NCBI RefSeq assembly: GCF_004365175.1
Contig: NZ_SOCE01000001.1
Coordinates: 2,653,154 to 2,717,153, forward strand
Direction: 5' to 3'
Length of the DNA: 64,000 nucleotides
Origin: Kribbella voronezhensis
Lineage (GTDB): Bacteria; Actinomycetota; Actinomycetes; Propionibacteriales; Kribbellaceae
This document shows, piece by piece, positions 10,050 to 18,691 of the stretch (position 1 is the first letter of the stretch; each line of letters starts with the position of its first letter). The position numbers and the translations under genes are program-made. The notes below the pieces were generated by a model, which saw only the letters and a list, made by a program, of their open reading frames with translations, was not told where the DNA came from and searched no databases.

Positions 10050-11312
10050 TTGTCGAACCAGCAGCCGTACGGTGGTCAGCCGCCCTACCAGGGCCCACCC
10101 CAGCAGTGGGGCGCGCCGCAGTACCCCGGTCCCCCACCGCAGCAGTTCGGCGTACCAGGCGGACCCGGAGCAGTCGGCGGGCCGGGCGGGCCGCAGTACG
10201 CCGGTACGCCGTACCCGGGGCCGCAGTACGGCGGACCGGTCGGCCCTGGTGGGCCAGGCGGACCCGGTGGACCGGGTGGGCCGGGGTTCGGCTGGGGGCC
10301 GGGTGGGCCGCAGCCGCCGAAGAAGAAGAGCCGGGGCTGGATCGCGATCATCCCGATCGTCCTGGTTGTCGGGGTCGTGGGTCTGTGGATCGCCGGGGTG
10401 ATCAACAAGCAGCACCGGCTGAACGACTACACGTCGCCGCAGCCGACGTACACCTACAGCCCCACCAACGAGCCGACGTACGACCCCTCCGAAGAGCCGA
10501 CGGACGAGCCGACCAGCGCGCCGACGACGACCGAACCCACGACCACGGCTCCTCAGCCGACCAAGACGACGGCCCGGCAGCCCCGGCAGCCGACCAACTA
10601 CGAGATCGTCACCCGCGACCTGTTCTACCGGACCGGTACGCAGCCCGGCACGGGGTGCCGGCTGCCCGGGACCAACGCCTCGACCATCGCGAGCGAGACC
10701 TCCTTCGACCGCTCGATGAAGGCCTGCCTGGATCGCGCCTGGGCGCGGCAGGTCCGGATGGGCCGCGATGTCTTCCGGCCGGCGAACGTGGTCACCATGA
10801 ACGGCGGTGGCCAGACACCGTGCGGGGGAAGCTCGGGCCGCTCGCACTACTGCGACTCCAACATGACCATCTACATCGACGGGCGCACCGACGTCCAGCA
10901 CTTCCACGACAGCAGGATCTCGAAGATGTGGATTCGGGTCCGGATGGCCAACACGATGGCGCACGAGTACGGCCATCACCTGCAGAACCTGACCGGGATC
11001 AGCGACGCGTTCGACGAGCTCTGGTACGAGGCGCCGAACAAGGCCGCGCAGCTGGAGATCAACCGCCGGATGGAGATCCAGGCGACCTGTTTCGCGGCGG
11101 TCTTCCAGGGCGCGAACAAGGCGACCCTGCCGGTCAACCGGGCGTACAAGAACCAGTTCAACTTCATCTCGCACAACTCCGGCGACGAGTGGGACACCGA
11201 GCGCACGCACGGCAGCAAGGTCGTCCAGCCGTACTGGATGAACCGCGGTTTCAACAGCCGCAACGTCGCGCAGTGCAACACGTTCACGGCGACGTCGGAC
11301 AAGGTTCGGTAG
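10050..11312 (+). CDS. Membrane-anchored zinc metallopeptidase, paralog B
   Basis: 420 residues, the closest relative of paralog A in this window: the same SNQQPYGG start, the same PKKKS before the helix and KQHRLNDY after it. The cytoplasmic tail has a collagen-like GPGG run. The zinc site is HEYGHH at 305-310; EIQATC follows, and the C-terminus is [20 protein letters not shown] precedes the TTG start. It lies 51 bases after paralog A and is probably cotranscribed. A and B look like a recent tandem duplication. Confidence 0.85.
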   Translation: MSNQQPYGGQPPYQGPPQQWGAPQYPGPPPQQFGVPGGPGAVGGPGGPQYAGTPYPGPQYGGPVGPGGPGGPGGPGGPGFGWGPGGPQPPKKKSRGWIAIIPIVLVVGVVGLWIAGVINKQHRLNDYTSPQPTYTYSPTNEPTYDPSEEPTDEPTSAPTTTEPTTTAPQPTKTTARQPRQPTNYEIVTRDLFYRTGTQPGTGCRLPGTNASTIASETSFDRSMKACLDRAWARQVRMGRDVFRPANVVTMNGGGQTPCGGSSGRSHYCDSNMTIYIDGRTDVQHFHDSRISKMWIRVRMANTMAHEYGHHLQNLTGISDAFDELWYEAPNKAAQLEINRRMEIQATCFAAVFQGANKATLPVNRAYKNQFNFISHNSGDEWDTERTHGSKVVQPYWMNRGFNSRNVAQCNTFTATSDKVR

Positions 11313-11344
11313 ATACTCACATCAATTTTGGGATTTGTGGTTAT

Positions 11345-11367
11345 TTCTTACCTCAGCAGGGTAAGAA
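11345..11367. promoter_or_regulatory. Inverted repeat in an AT-rich patch before the lysozyme gene
   Basis: TTCTTACC-N7-GGTAAGAA, perfect 8-base arms, inside an unusually AT-rich stretch (about 11318-11370). It could end the peptidase A-B transcript or be an operator for the lysozyme gene 49 bases downstream. Confidence 0.5.
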
Positions 11368-11415
11368 CTCCGCCGAGCGCTCTGTCCGCCCCTCACCGCT
11401 CTGTGGAGGTCCCTC

Positions 11416-12261
11416 GTGAAATCCTTCGTCACGGGTGCCGCCGTCACCCTGGGTCTGCTCCTGGCCCCGCTTGCCGGCTCCACCCTCGCCAGCGCCGCTC
11501 CCGCCCCCGACTCCACCACCAGTCCGGCCGCTCACCAGCCGACGGCCGAAGCTCGTCAGCACGGCATCACCAAGGCCGGTGAAGCCTTCATGGGCTGGCG
11601 CCAGCCCACCACCGCGGCCGGTCCGGCGGTGATGGCCCCGACCGCAACCGTCGAAGGCATCGACGTCTCCAGCCACCAGGGCAACGTCGACTGGGCCGCG
11701 CAATGGAACGCCGGCAAGCGGTTCGCCTACTCGAAGGCGACCGAGGGCAACTACTACTCCAACCCGTACTTCGCCCAGCAGTACAACGGGTCCTACAACG
11801 TCGGCATGATCCGCGGCGCCTACCACTTCGCCACGCCGAACGACTCCAGCGGCGCCAACCAGGCGAACTACTTCGTCGACCGCGGCGGCGCCTGGTCCCG
11901 CGACGGCAGGACGCTGCCCGGCGCGCTCGACATCGAGTACAACCCGTACGGCGCGACCTGCTACGGGCTGAGCGCGTCGGCGATGGTCAGCTGGATCCGG
12001 GACTTCCTCAACACCTACAAGTCCCGCACCGGCCGCGACGCCGTGATCTACACCAATCTCGACTGGTGGAGCCGCTGCACCGGCAACAGCACCGCCTTCA
12101 ACGCCACCAACCCGCTCTGGGTCGCCCGCTACGCCTCGGCTCCGGGCACCCTGCCGGGCGGCTGGCCGTACCACACCATCTGGCAGTACAGCTCCACCCC
12201 GATCGACCAGGACCGCTTCAACGGCGACCAGACCCGCTTGGTTGCCCTAGCCAACGGTTAA
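11416..12261 (+). CDS. Secreted GH25 lysozyme (N-acetylmuramidase)
   Basis: 281 residues. Signal peptide to about residue 27 (TLASAAPA), then a linker and the GH25 domain from VEGIDVSSHQGNVDW to the C-terminus. The catalytic DxE pair is in GALDIEYNP, with the first conserved Asp in GIDVSSHQ, and a late YTNLDWW and WQYSS are typical of the family. It hydrolyses the beta-1,4 link between MurNAc and GlcNAc. No cell-wall-binding domain is present. GTG 11416 has TGGAGG upstream. It sits among membrane peptidases, fitting a wall-remodelling or predatory neighbourhood. Confidence 0.93.
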   Translation: MKSFVTGAAVTLGLLLAPLAGSTLASAAPAPDSTTSPAAHQPTAEARQHGITKAGEAFMGWRQPTTAAGPAVMAPTATVEGIDVSSHQGNVDWAAQWNAGKRFAYSKATEGNYYSNPYFAQQYNGSYNVGMIRGAYHFATPNDSSGANQANYFVDRGGAWSRDGRTLPGALDIEYNPYGATCYGLSASAMVSWIRDFLNTYKSRTGRDAVIYTNLDWWSRCTGNSTAFNATNPLWVARYASAPGTLPGGWPYHTIWQYSSTPIDQDRFNGDQTRLVALANG

Positions 12262-12276
12262 CCCCCGGGCACCCGA

Positions 12277-12304
12277 AGAGCCGGAGGCCCAACCCTCCGG
12301 CTCT
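12277..12304 (+). terminator. Hairpin terminator after the lysozyme gene
   Basis: AGAGCCGGAGG and its complement CCTCCGGCTCT with a 6-base loop, 15 bases after the stop codon. A long pyrimidine-rich tract follows. Confidence 0.8.
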
Positions 12305-12440
12305 CCGGCCACGCCTCGCGCCACCCCCGCCTTCCTCCTGCCCTGCTCCACCCCGCCTTCCTTCCCTTGCCTTTCCCGACCGCCCCGCCTTCCTTTCCTT
12401 GCCTTTCTTTCCTTTGTTTTATTCGGTTGCAGACACCTCT
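12305..12440 (+). other. Polypyrimidine tract
   Basis: The stretch from about 12330 to 12420 is almost only C and T on the plus strand (CCTTCC, CTTTCC and TTTCTTTCC blocks), ending in TTTTATT. No gene is seen. It could assist termination or form unusual structure. Confidence 0.6.
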
Positions 12441-12446
12441 TAGGCT
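12441..12446 (+). promoter_or_regulatory. -10 box of the GNAT gene (leaderless)
   Basis: TAGGCT, six bases before GTG 12453. Confidence 0.5.
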
Positions 12447-12452
12447 CGGTGC

Positions 12453-13028
12453 GTGACCTTTTCGCTGCCGATCGAGACCGATCGACTGACCCTTCGCCGC
12501 TACCTCGAATCCGACTACGACGACCTGCTCAAGCTGCAGTCGAACGACGACGTGACCAGGTTCCTGCTGTACGAATCGAAGACCCCCGAGCAGGTCCGCG
12601 AGTCACTGGCGAACCGGCTCGCCGACGTACCGATGGATGCCGAAGGCCAGGCGCTGACGCTCGCGGTGATCCTGCGGGAGACCGGGCAGCACATCGGCGA
12701 GGTGACGTTGTTCGTGTACAGCGCCGAGCACCGCGCGGGCGAGATCGGCTTCGTCTTCCATCCCGAGTTCCACGGCCGCGGGTTCGCCGCCGAGGCGTCG
12801 GTCGAACTGCTCCGGCTCGGCTTCGAGCAGTTGGGGATGCACCGGATCATCGGCCGGCTGGACGCCCGCAACACCGGCTCGGCGAACCTGCTCAAGCGCC
12901 TCGGCCTGCGCCAGGAGGCGCACTTCGTCCGCAACGAGTTCCTCAAGGGCGAATGGACCGACGAGGCCGTCTTCGCGATCCTCGCCGACGAGTGGCAGGA
13001 CCGCTCACCCGCTGCCGAAAGTATTTGA
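12453..13028 (+). CDS. GNAT acetyltransferase, RimJ/RimL type
   Basis: 191 residues. It starts IETDRLTLRRYLESD, the standard opening of RimJ/RimL-like acetyltransferases. The acetyl-CoA-binding stretch is GFVFHPEFHGRGFAAEA, and NTGSANLLKRLGLRQEAHF carries the late family motif. It transfers an acetyl group to a protein N-terminus or a small amine; the substrate is not known. GTG 12453 is supported by the TAGGCT box six bases before. It is followed by the C39-like peptidase gene 68 bases on, which has its own promoter. Confidence 0.88.
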   Translation: MTFSLPIETDRLTLRRYLESDYDDLLKLQSNDDVTRFLLYESKTPEQVRESLANRLADVPMDAEGQALTLAVILRETGQHIGEVTLFVYSAEHRAGEIGFVFHPEFHGRGFAAEASVELLRLGFEQLGMHRIIGRLDARNTGSANLLKRLGLRQEAHFVRNEFLKGEWTDEAVFAILADEWQDRSPAAESI

Positions 13029-13084
13029 CGAAGAATTTCCTCATCGCGGCACGCGTTCACCGCGACAGGGCGCGGCGGCGGGTC

Positions 13085-13090
13085 TACCGT
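13085..13090 (+). promoter_or_regulatory. -10 box of the C39-like peptidase gene (leaderless)
   Basis: TACCGT, six bases before ATG 13097. Confidence 0.45.
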
Positions 13091-13096
13091 CGAAAG

Positions 13097-14383
13097 ATGA
13101 CCGCCGCCCGCTCTGTCACCACCCTGATCACCGGTCTCGTCGTCCTCGCGCTCAGCGCCACCCCGAGTACCGCCGCCAAGTCACAGGTCCGCGAGATCGG
13201 CTTCCACACCTGGACGTCGTCCGCTGACTTCCTGGCCGGCACCAGCGCCGGCACCACCGTCACCGACGGCGCGCTCACCATCGGGTCGGCCACCGGCAGT
13301 ACGTCGTACGTCGACCCGTTCGGCGACGGCACGGCCAAGACCTACGAGCAGGCCAGCTGGACCTCGCCCGAAGTACGCCCCGGCTTCGCGCTCACCGAAC
13401 TGGTCGCCTCCTGGAACGCCACCACCCCGCCCGGCACGTGGATCGAGGGGGCGATGTCCGGCCACTCCGACCAGGGCAAGACCACCAAGTGGTACGTGCT
13501 CGGCCGCTGGAACAAGGGCGACGACACAGCGGCCGGTGACATCCACCGCACGTCTCTGAGCGGCCAGCGCGACACCGTCGGCGACGTCTCCGTCGACACC
13601 TTCGTAGCCCGCTCCGGCCGCTCCCTGGACCGCTGGCGTCTCAAGGTAACCCTCTACCGCCTCGCCGGTACGACGAGCGCTCCGGTACTGCGCTCTGTCG
13701 GCGCCATGGCGTCGCGCCTGCCGTCCGACGCGACGGTGCCGGTCAGTCCCTCGGGTGGCGCGTGGGGCCAGGTGCTGGACGTACCGACGTACTCGCAGGA
13801 GACCCACATCGGCCAGTACCCGCAGTGGGACGGCGGTGGCGAGGCCTGGTGCTCCGCGACCTCCACAGCGATGGTGCTTGACTACTACGGCGCCGGACCG
13901 ACTCCAGCAGAGACAGCCTGGGTCGACCCGACGTACGCCGATCCACAGGTCGACCACTCGGCCCGCTCGGTCTTCGACTACGACTACGACGGCGCCGGCA
14001 ACTGGCCCTTCAACACCGCGTACGCCGGTACGCGCGGCCTCGATGCCTTCGTCACCCGGTTGCGGTCCCTCACGGAAGCCGAACAGTTCATCAAGGCAGG
14101 CATTCCCCTGGTCGCGTCCCTCTCCTTCACCAAGGACGAACTCCCCGGCGCGGGCTACGGCACCAACGGCCACCTGATGGTCATCGTCGGCTTCACCCCC
14201 ACCGGCGACGTCGTCGTCAACGACCCGGCATCCCACCTGATCAAGAGCAACGACCAGGTCCGCACGACCTACAACCGCCAGGCCTTCGAAAACGCCTGGA
14301 TCCCCCACTCGGGCGGCATCGTCTACGTCATCCACCCCACCAGCACGCCGCTACCGCCCCACCCCACCCAGGCGAACTGGTAA
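13097..14383 (+). CDS. Secreted C39-like cysteine peptidase
   Basis: 428 residues. Signal peptide (1 to about 25, STAAK). Residues 30-200 form a beta-rich domain of unknown role (FHTWTSSADFLAGT). The C-terminal half is a papain-like C39_2 fold: WCSATSTAMVLDYYG gives the catalytic Cys, GTNGHLMVIVGF the His, and VVVNDPAS the Asp. QVLDVPTYSQ is the typical lead-in of this family. No ABC transporter is fused, so it is a free secreted peptidase rather than a bacteriocin exporter. The substrate is unknown. Confidence 0.85.
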   Translation: MTAARSVTTLITGLVVLALSATPSTAAKSQVREIGFHTWTSSADFLAGTSAGTTVTDGALTIGSATGSTSYVDPFGDGTAKTYEQASWTSPEVRPGFALTELVASWNATTPPGTWIEGAMSGHSDQGKTTKWYVLGRWNKGDDTAAGDIHRTSLSGQRDTVGDVSVDTFVARSGRSLDRWRLKVTLYRLAGTTSAPVLRSVGAMASRLPSDATVPVSPSGGAWGQVLDVPTYSQETHIGQYPQWDGGGEAWCSATSTAMVLDYYGAGPTPAETAWVDPTYADPQVDHSARSVFDYDYDGAGNWPFNTAYAGTRGLDAFVTRLRSLTEAEQFIKAGIPLVASLSFTKDELPGAGYGTNGHLMVIVGFTPTGDVVVNDPASHLIKSNDQVRTTYNRQAFENAWIPHSGGIVYVIHPTSTPLPPHPTQANW

Positions 14384-15056
14384 CCCCCAAACGGAACCGC
14401 CCGTATGCCGGGGGCGGCGTACGGGCGGTTCCTCCTTCCTGTTGCACAGTTAGGGCTCTCTGGAACTACGACGCAGGAGAAGCTCGGGGACGTGGAGCAC
14501 ACGCGAGGTCGTTCCGGAGCTGCGACGCAGGAGCCGCGCAGACACGACCGCACCCCGCACCACCCACCCGCGCCACCTTCGCCACCGAGCCGCGACGCGG
14601 GAGGGGCGAACCTCGCGAGCAGGAGCACACGCGCAAGGTCGTTCCGGAGCTGCGACGCAGGAGCCGCGCAGACACGACCGCACCCCGCACCGCCCACCCG
14701 CGAAGCACCCGCGCCACCTCAGCCACCGAGCCGCGACGCAGGAGCGGCGAACCCCGCGACCAGGAGCACACGCGCAAGGTCGTTCCGGAGCTGCGACGCA
14801 GGAGCAGCGCAGACACGACCGGCCCCGCACCCTGCCCGCGAAGCACCCGCGCCACCTCCGCCACAGAGCCGCGACGTAGGAGCGGCGACCATGGGCGGGC
14901 GGGGGCAGCGACGCAGGAGCTGCGTGGGAAACACACCCCCCGAAGCACCCCGAGCACCACCATCACCGAGCCGCGACGTAGGAGCGGCGACCACGGGTGG
15001 GCGGGAGCTGCGACGCAGGAGCAGCGTGGGAACTGCTCCTGCGTAGTACAGACAGC
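14384..15056. repeat. Expanded array of a dispersed GCGACGCAGGAGC-type repeat
   Basis: This 673-base gap between convergent genes has no credible gene. It contains ten direct copies of a core GCGACG(C/T)(A/G)GGAG (near 14467, 14521, 14591, 14651, 14731, 14791, 14869, 14908, 14970, 15009) and an inverted half at 15035. Cores ending GCGGCG alternate with cores ending (C/T/A)GCG. At a larger scale three units begin at 14506, 14636 and 14777 (periods 130 and 141), each opening AGGTCGTTCCGGAGCTGCG. Related single copies occur at 35.4, 41.0 and 53.2 kb. Confidence 0.85.
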
Positions 15057-16736
15057 TCAGCGGGTGAAGAGTGCGCCGGTGAGGTTGGTGGTGAGGTTGC
15101 GGAGGGAGTCCGGGAGGTACTGGAGATGCCAGCCCCGCGGACCGCGATACCAGTGGAAGCCTTCGTCTTCTTCGTCGTCGACATCCGTGGCGACCAGGGC
15201 GTCGATCCAGCGCTCGGAGCCGCCGAGTACGACGGCGTACGGGAGGGCGCGGGAGCAGAGTTCGGCGTGCTGGTCGGAGGGGAGTTCGCTGACGTCCATC
15301 TCGAGCAGTTCGCCGCGGATCGCCGCGACCTGGCCGAGGACTCGGCCGGCGGCGGGTGCTTTGGCCGGCATGTGGCGGCCGATGACGATCAGGCCGACGC
15401 CGACGGCGGTGATGGCGAGGCCGAGTAGGCCCCAGCTGCTGAAGAGTGCCAGCAGGAACGTGGCGATGACGCCGACCACGGTGACCACGATGCCGATCGT
15501 TGCCCACAGCGACCGAGTCCGGTCGGGCCGCTCGGTGAACCAGCCGCGCTTGACGACACCGTCGTACAGGGCGTCCTGGACCTGGCCGAGGCCGGCCCGG
15601 ACCTGCTTGCCGAGCTCGGAGACGAGCACGGTGTCGGAGTCGCCGAAGATCGCGCGGATCAAGACGTTCTCGTACCGCTGGAGTTCCTCGGCCGGCGCGC
15701 CGGAGACCCGCTTGAGTTCCCAGTCGGGGCGCGAGTACTCCGACTCGTGCTCCAGCTCGGTGATGGTGATGTGGCCGCGCACAGCCAGGTCGATGATGGT
15801 CGCGGTGACGTCGACCGGGTCGATCCGCTCGTCGATCAGCGTGCCCACCTCGCCCGGCCGCAGATCCGCCGGCGGGGTGAAGTCGATGCGGGTGTCCTGC
15901 CCGAGGCTGAACAGCGAAGCCGGTACTACGCGGCGCGGGTCGACCTGGTCGCGACCGCGCAGCCGGTACAGGACGAGCAGGGCAGCGGCGCCGAGGAGGA
16001 GCACCAGCAGGGCGGTGATCAGCTGGGCGGCGTCGGTGGAGAAGGCACGCTTGAACGTCTTGCGGTGCTCGACGATCGTGTTCGCGGCGATCTCGCCCTC
16101 GGGGAACCCGACGGTCATCCGAACGGCGTTGCCGGGCGGCAGGCCCTGCTGGCGGAAGGTCGGGCCGGACGTCTCGCCGATCTGGGCGAGGGTGCACGGG
16201 GTGTTGCTGTCCAGCGCGCCCGCGGTGCAGGAGACGTGCGATACCTGCGGGGTGCTGTAGACGACGTTGGCGTCCTGGATGGTCAGGTTGACACCGGTCA
16301 ACGGGGTGAACCGGACCTCGGTGCCGTTCAGCACCTTGGCGACCGCGCCGCGGACGGTGTAGGTGAAGTCGAGCTGGGTGTCGCCGGAGACGTCGGCCAC
16401 CGCGATGGAGGTGACGTCGCCCTTGACGGACACTTCGCTCTTCTTGTCCTGGCCGCCGGACTTGACCTGCAGGTCCTCGATCTTCTGCACGTGGTCGACG
16501 GCGTCGGGCAGGTGATCGCGGGTGAGCACGAACCGGGTGAAGGTCCCGGTCACGTTGCTCAGCTTCCACGACTCGGACACCTTGAGCAGACCGTCGCGTT
16601 CGACCCTGATCTCACTGTCGAAGTTGGTCACCACCGGATCGGCGGAGCCGCCGGCACCGGTCGCACCGGCCTGGACGCCGGTCAGGGCCAGGAAACCGAG
16701 GGCACACAGGGATACCCCGAGCAGACGTAGACGCAT
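15057..16736 (-). CDS. DUF2207 family membrane protein, copy 1
   Basis: 559 residues. Signal peptide (MRLRLLGVSLCALGFLALTG), then the exported DUF2207 domain (about 30-270: FDSEIRVERDGLLKVSE, later LDFTYTVRG). A membrane helix follows (LITALLVLLLGAAALLVLY), then a soluble part with RPGEVGTLIDERIDPVDVTA, two further adjacent helices near residue 440, and a C-terminal tail with FHWYRGPRGWHLQYLPDSL. Function is unknown for the family. It diverges from metallopeptidase C and is paralogous to the protein at 21617-23302, which diverges from metallopeptidase F. ATG 16736 is chosen because the signal peptide begins there. Confidence 0.85.
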   Translation of the reverse strand: MRLRLLGVSLCALGFLALTGVQAGATGAGGSADPVVTNFDSEIRVERDGLLKVSESWKLSNVTGTFTRFVLTRDHLPDAVDHVQKIEDLQVKSGGQDKKSEVSVKGDVTSIAVADVSGDTQLDFTYTVRGAVAKVLNGTEVRFTPLTGVNLTIQDANVVYSTPQVSHVSCTAGALDSNTPCTLAQIGETSGPTFRQQGLPPGNAVRMTVGFPEGEIAANTIVEHRKTFKRAFSTDAAQLITALLVLLLGAAALLVLYRLRGRDQVDPRRVVPASLFSLGQDTRIDFTPPADLRPGEVGTLIDERIDPVDVTATIIDLAVRGHITITELEHESEYSRPDWELKRVSGAPAEELQRYENVLIRAIFGDSDTVLVSELGKQVRAGLGQVQDALYDGVVKRGWFTERPDRTRSLWATIGIVVTVVGVIATFLLALFSSWGLLGLAITAVGVGLIVIGRHMPAKAPAAGRVLGQVAAIRGELLEMDVSELPSDQHAELCSRALPYAVVLGGSERWIDALVATDVDDEEDEGFHWYRGPRGWHLQYLPDSLRNLTTNLTGALFTR

Positions 16737-17243
16737 CGCCCAATCACACCGTATCGAGAGGGTCAGGATGAAATCGGCCCGTCGCCACCGGGCCCCTGCC
16801 CGGCGGCCGGGTGGCCGCGACAGGTCGTACTGCGTCGCGCCGCGGCTGACCGCGGTCCCGACAGGGGGCACCCTACCGCGACCCATGCCGGACGCAACGA
16901 AGCAAGGCACCCGAAGGGAAGGAAGGAAAGAAGGGGAAGAGGAGGAGGCGGTGGTCGGCAGTGGGCGCCGAAGGCGGAGGTGGGTGAGCGGGAAGCCGGA
17001 GGCGGCACCGGTGGCAGGCGCCGAAGGGCGGAGGTGGTGGGCGGGGAAGCCGGAGGTGGTGGGCGGGGAAGGCGGAGGTGGTGGGCGGGGAAGGCGGAGG
17101 TGGCGCTAGTGGTGGGTGGGGGCGAGGAGGCGGGCTGGTGGTGGGGTCGCGGCGGGGGTGAGCTGGGGCTCGGATAGCGTCGGGCTTCGCGCGGTTGTGC
17201 CCCGGGCCGTGCTGACGTCCACTTGCGGGGCAGTGGAGCGTGT
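16737..17243. other. Purine-rich gap with minisatellite
   Basis: This 507-base divergent gap holds a purine-only block at about 16915-16950 (GGAAGGAAGGAAAGAAGG), then GGCGGAGGTGG-type repeats, then a TAGCGT box at 17175-17180 that could drive peptidase C. An open frame on the plus strand through the repeats is low-complexity and is not called a gene. Confidence 0.6.
17027..17104. repeat. 22-base tandem repeat, about 3.5 copies
   Basis: Units at 17027-17048, 17049-17070 and 17071-17092 plus a partial at 17093-17104. The unit is GGCGGAGGTGG followed by TGGGCGGGGAA, with a single base change in the second unit. Near identity suggests recent slippage. Confidence 0.85.
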
Positions 17244-18581
17244 GTGTCCGACAACCAGTGGGGCCCTCCCGGCCAGTATCCGCAGCAGCCTCCGCCCGGT
17301 GGGCCGTACCAGCCGGGCCCGTACGCCGGCGGCTATCCGCCACCTCCCGCACAGACACCGCCACCCGGGCAGATGCCACCCGGGCAGATGCCGCCGGGGC
17401 AGATGCCGCCCGGGCAGGTGCCGCCGCCTGGGCCGTTGGGGGTGCAGCCGTGGCAGCCGCAGTACGGCGTGGCTCCGCCGACCACGCCGGGGCAGCAGCT
17501 TCCGCACGGACTCGGCTGGGGTGCGCCGGCTGGTGGGCCGCGCCCGCCGAAGAAGGGCGGCGCCGGGAAGGCGATCCTGTTCGTCGTCGGCGGCCTGGTC
17601 GGAGTGGTGATCCTGCTCTCGCTCGTCTCGGGCTACCTGAAGCACAACAGTTCCACCGCCGACAGCCCGTACTACGTGCCTACGGCCGACCCGAGTTACA
17701 GCCCGACCAACGACCCGACCTCGGACGAGTCCCCCACCGCGGCACCGTCGCAGCCGACCACGGCACCCACGACAACCGAGCCGACCACCACCAGGCCGAC
17801 CGTGACGAAGCCGACAGCGCCACGAACGTCGAGCACGCCACCGGTGAAGCGTGGTCCGACCGCGTACGAGATGGTCAGCCGGAACAAGCTGTACTCCAGC
17901 GGCGTGATGGCCTCCGTCGGCTGCAAGGAGTCCCGCGCCCGTCAGTCGACCGTCGCGGGCGCCACCGCCAACTACCTCCAGCTGCGGTCCTGCCTCAGCC
18001 GCGCCTGGAGCCCGTACGTCAAACGAGCCGGCGGCAGTTTCCGCGTGCCGAACCTGCAGACCTTCACCGGCACAGTGCAGTCTCCGTGCGGCTCGATGAG
18101 CGACACCGGCCCACCGTTCTACTGCGGCGACAACGACACCATCTACATGAACCTGAGCCAGGACGTCGGCAACTACAACCGCTACCCCCAGAGCTACCAG
18201 AAGGTCTGGGCCCGGATGTGGATGCTGCACCAGTTCGCGCACGAGTTCGGTCACCACGTGCAGAACATGACCGGCATCCTCCAGGCCAACCACGACCTGC
18301 GCTACGACGCTCCGAGCCGGAGCGCGGAGCTGGAGATGACCAGGCGGCTGGAGCTCCAGGCCTCCTGCTTCAGCGATGTCTTCATCGGGGCGAACAAGCG
18401 GACCTATCCGATCACCGGGCAGTCCTTCGTCCAGTGGAAGTGGCTGATCGCCAACACCACCGACTACGGCAACGACCACGGTGACGCCGACATCCACAAC
18501 TACTGGGCGCTGCGTGGCTTCAACAGCCGCAACCCGGGTGCGTGCAACACGTTCACGGCGCCCTCGGGCAAGGTGAGGTGA
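17244..18581 (+). CDS. Membrane-anchored zinc metallopeptidase, paralog C
   Basis: 445 residues. The cytoplasmic tail is rich in Pro/Gly/Gln with PPGQM repeats. The membrane helix is KAILFVVGGLVGVVILLSL, and the linker is Thr/Pro rich (TTEPTTTRPT). The zinc site is the variant HEFGHH at 333-338; ELQASC follows, and the C-terminus is CNTFTAPSGKVR. The GTG at 17244 was chosen because the SDNQWGPPGQ start resembles paralogs A and B. It diverges from DUF2207 copy 1. It is followed by paralog D after 110 bases. Confidence 0.85.
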   Translation: MSDNQWGPPGQYPQQPPPGGPYQPGPYAGGYPPPPAQTPPPGQMPPGQMPPGQMPPGQVPPPGPLGVQPWQPQYGVAPPTTPGQQLPHGLGWGAPAGGPRPPKKGGAGKAILFVVGGLVGVVILLSLVSGYLKHNSSTADSPYYVPTADPSYSPTNDPTSDESPTAAPSQPTTAPTTTEPTTTRPTVTKPTAPRTSSTPPVKRGPTAYEMVSRNKLYSSGVMASVGCKESRARQSTVAGATANYLQLRSCLSRAWSPYVKRAGGSFRVPNLQTFTGTVQSPCGSMSDTGPPFYCGDNDTIYMNLSQDVGNYNRYPQSYQKVWARMWMLHQFAHEFGHHVQNMTGILQANHDLRYDAPSRSAELEMTRRLELQASCFSDVFIGANKRTYPITGQSFVQWKWLIANTTDYGNDHGDADIHNYWALRGFNSRNPGACNTFTAPSGKVR

Positions 18582-18691
18582 CCCTGCCGCCGGCGTACGC
18601 CGTAGGGCGGGTGCAGACGAACAGCGGTCCGGGTGGTTAGCCTGGTCCCCCGGATCACGCCTTGTGTGTCCCGGGGGGATGAGGAATCACC

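Noticed and set aside
12449-13096. N-terminal extension of the C39-like protein
   Set aside because: That frame is Arg/Pro-rich shadow coding over the GNAT gene; a signal peptide begins at ATG 13097.
13181-14335. Long minus-strand open frame opposite the C39-like gene
   Set aside because: Gly/Val/Arg-rich composition typical of GC-driven antisense frames, with no domain features.
14460-15050. CRISPR-like array
   Set aside because: Repeats are 13-17 bases, irregularly spaced, with degenerate rather than unique spacers, and no cas gene is in the window.
16884-17109. Small Gly/Arg/Trp-rich open frame on the plus strand
   Set aside because: It only reads through the purine-rich minisatellite, lacks a ribosome-binding site and has no family features.
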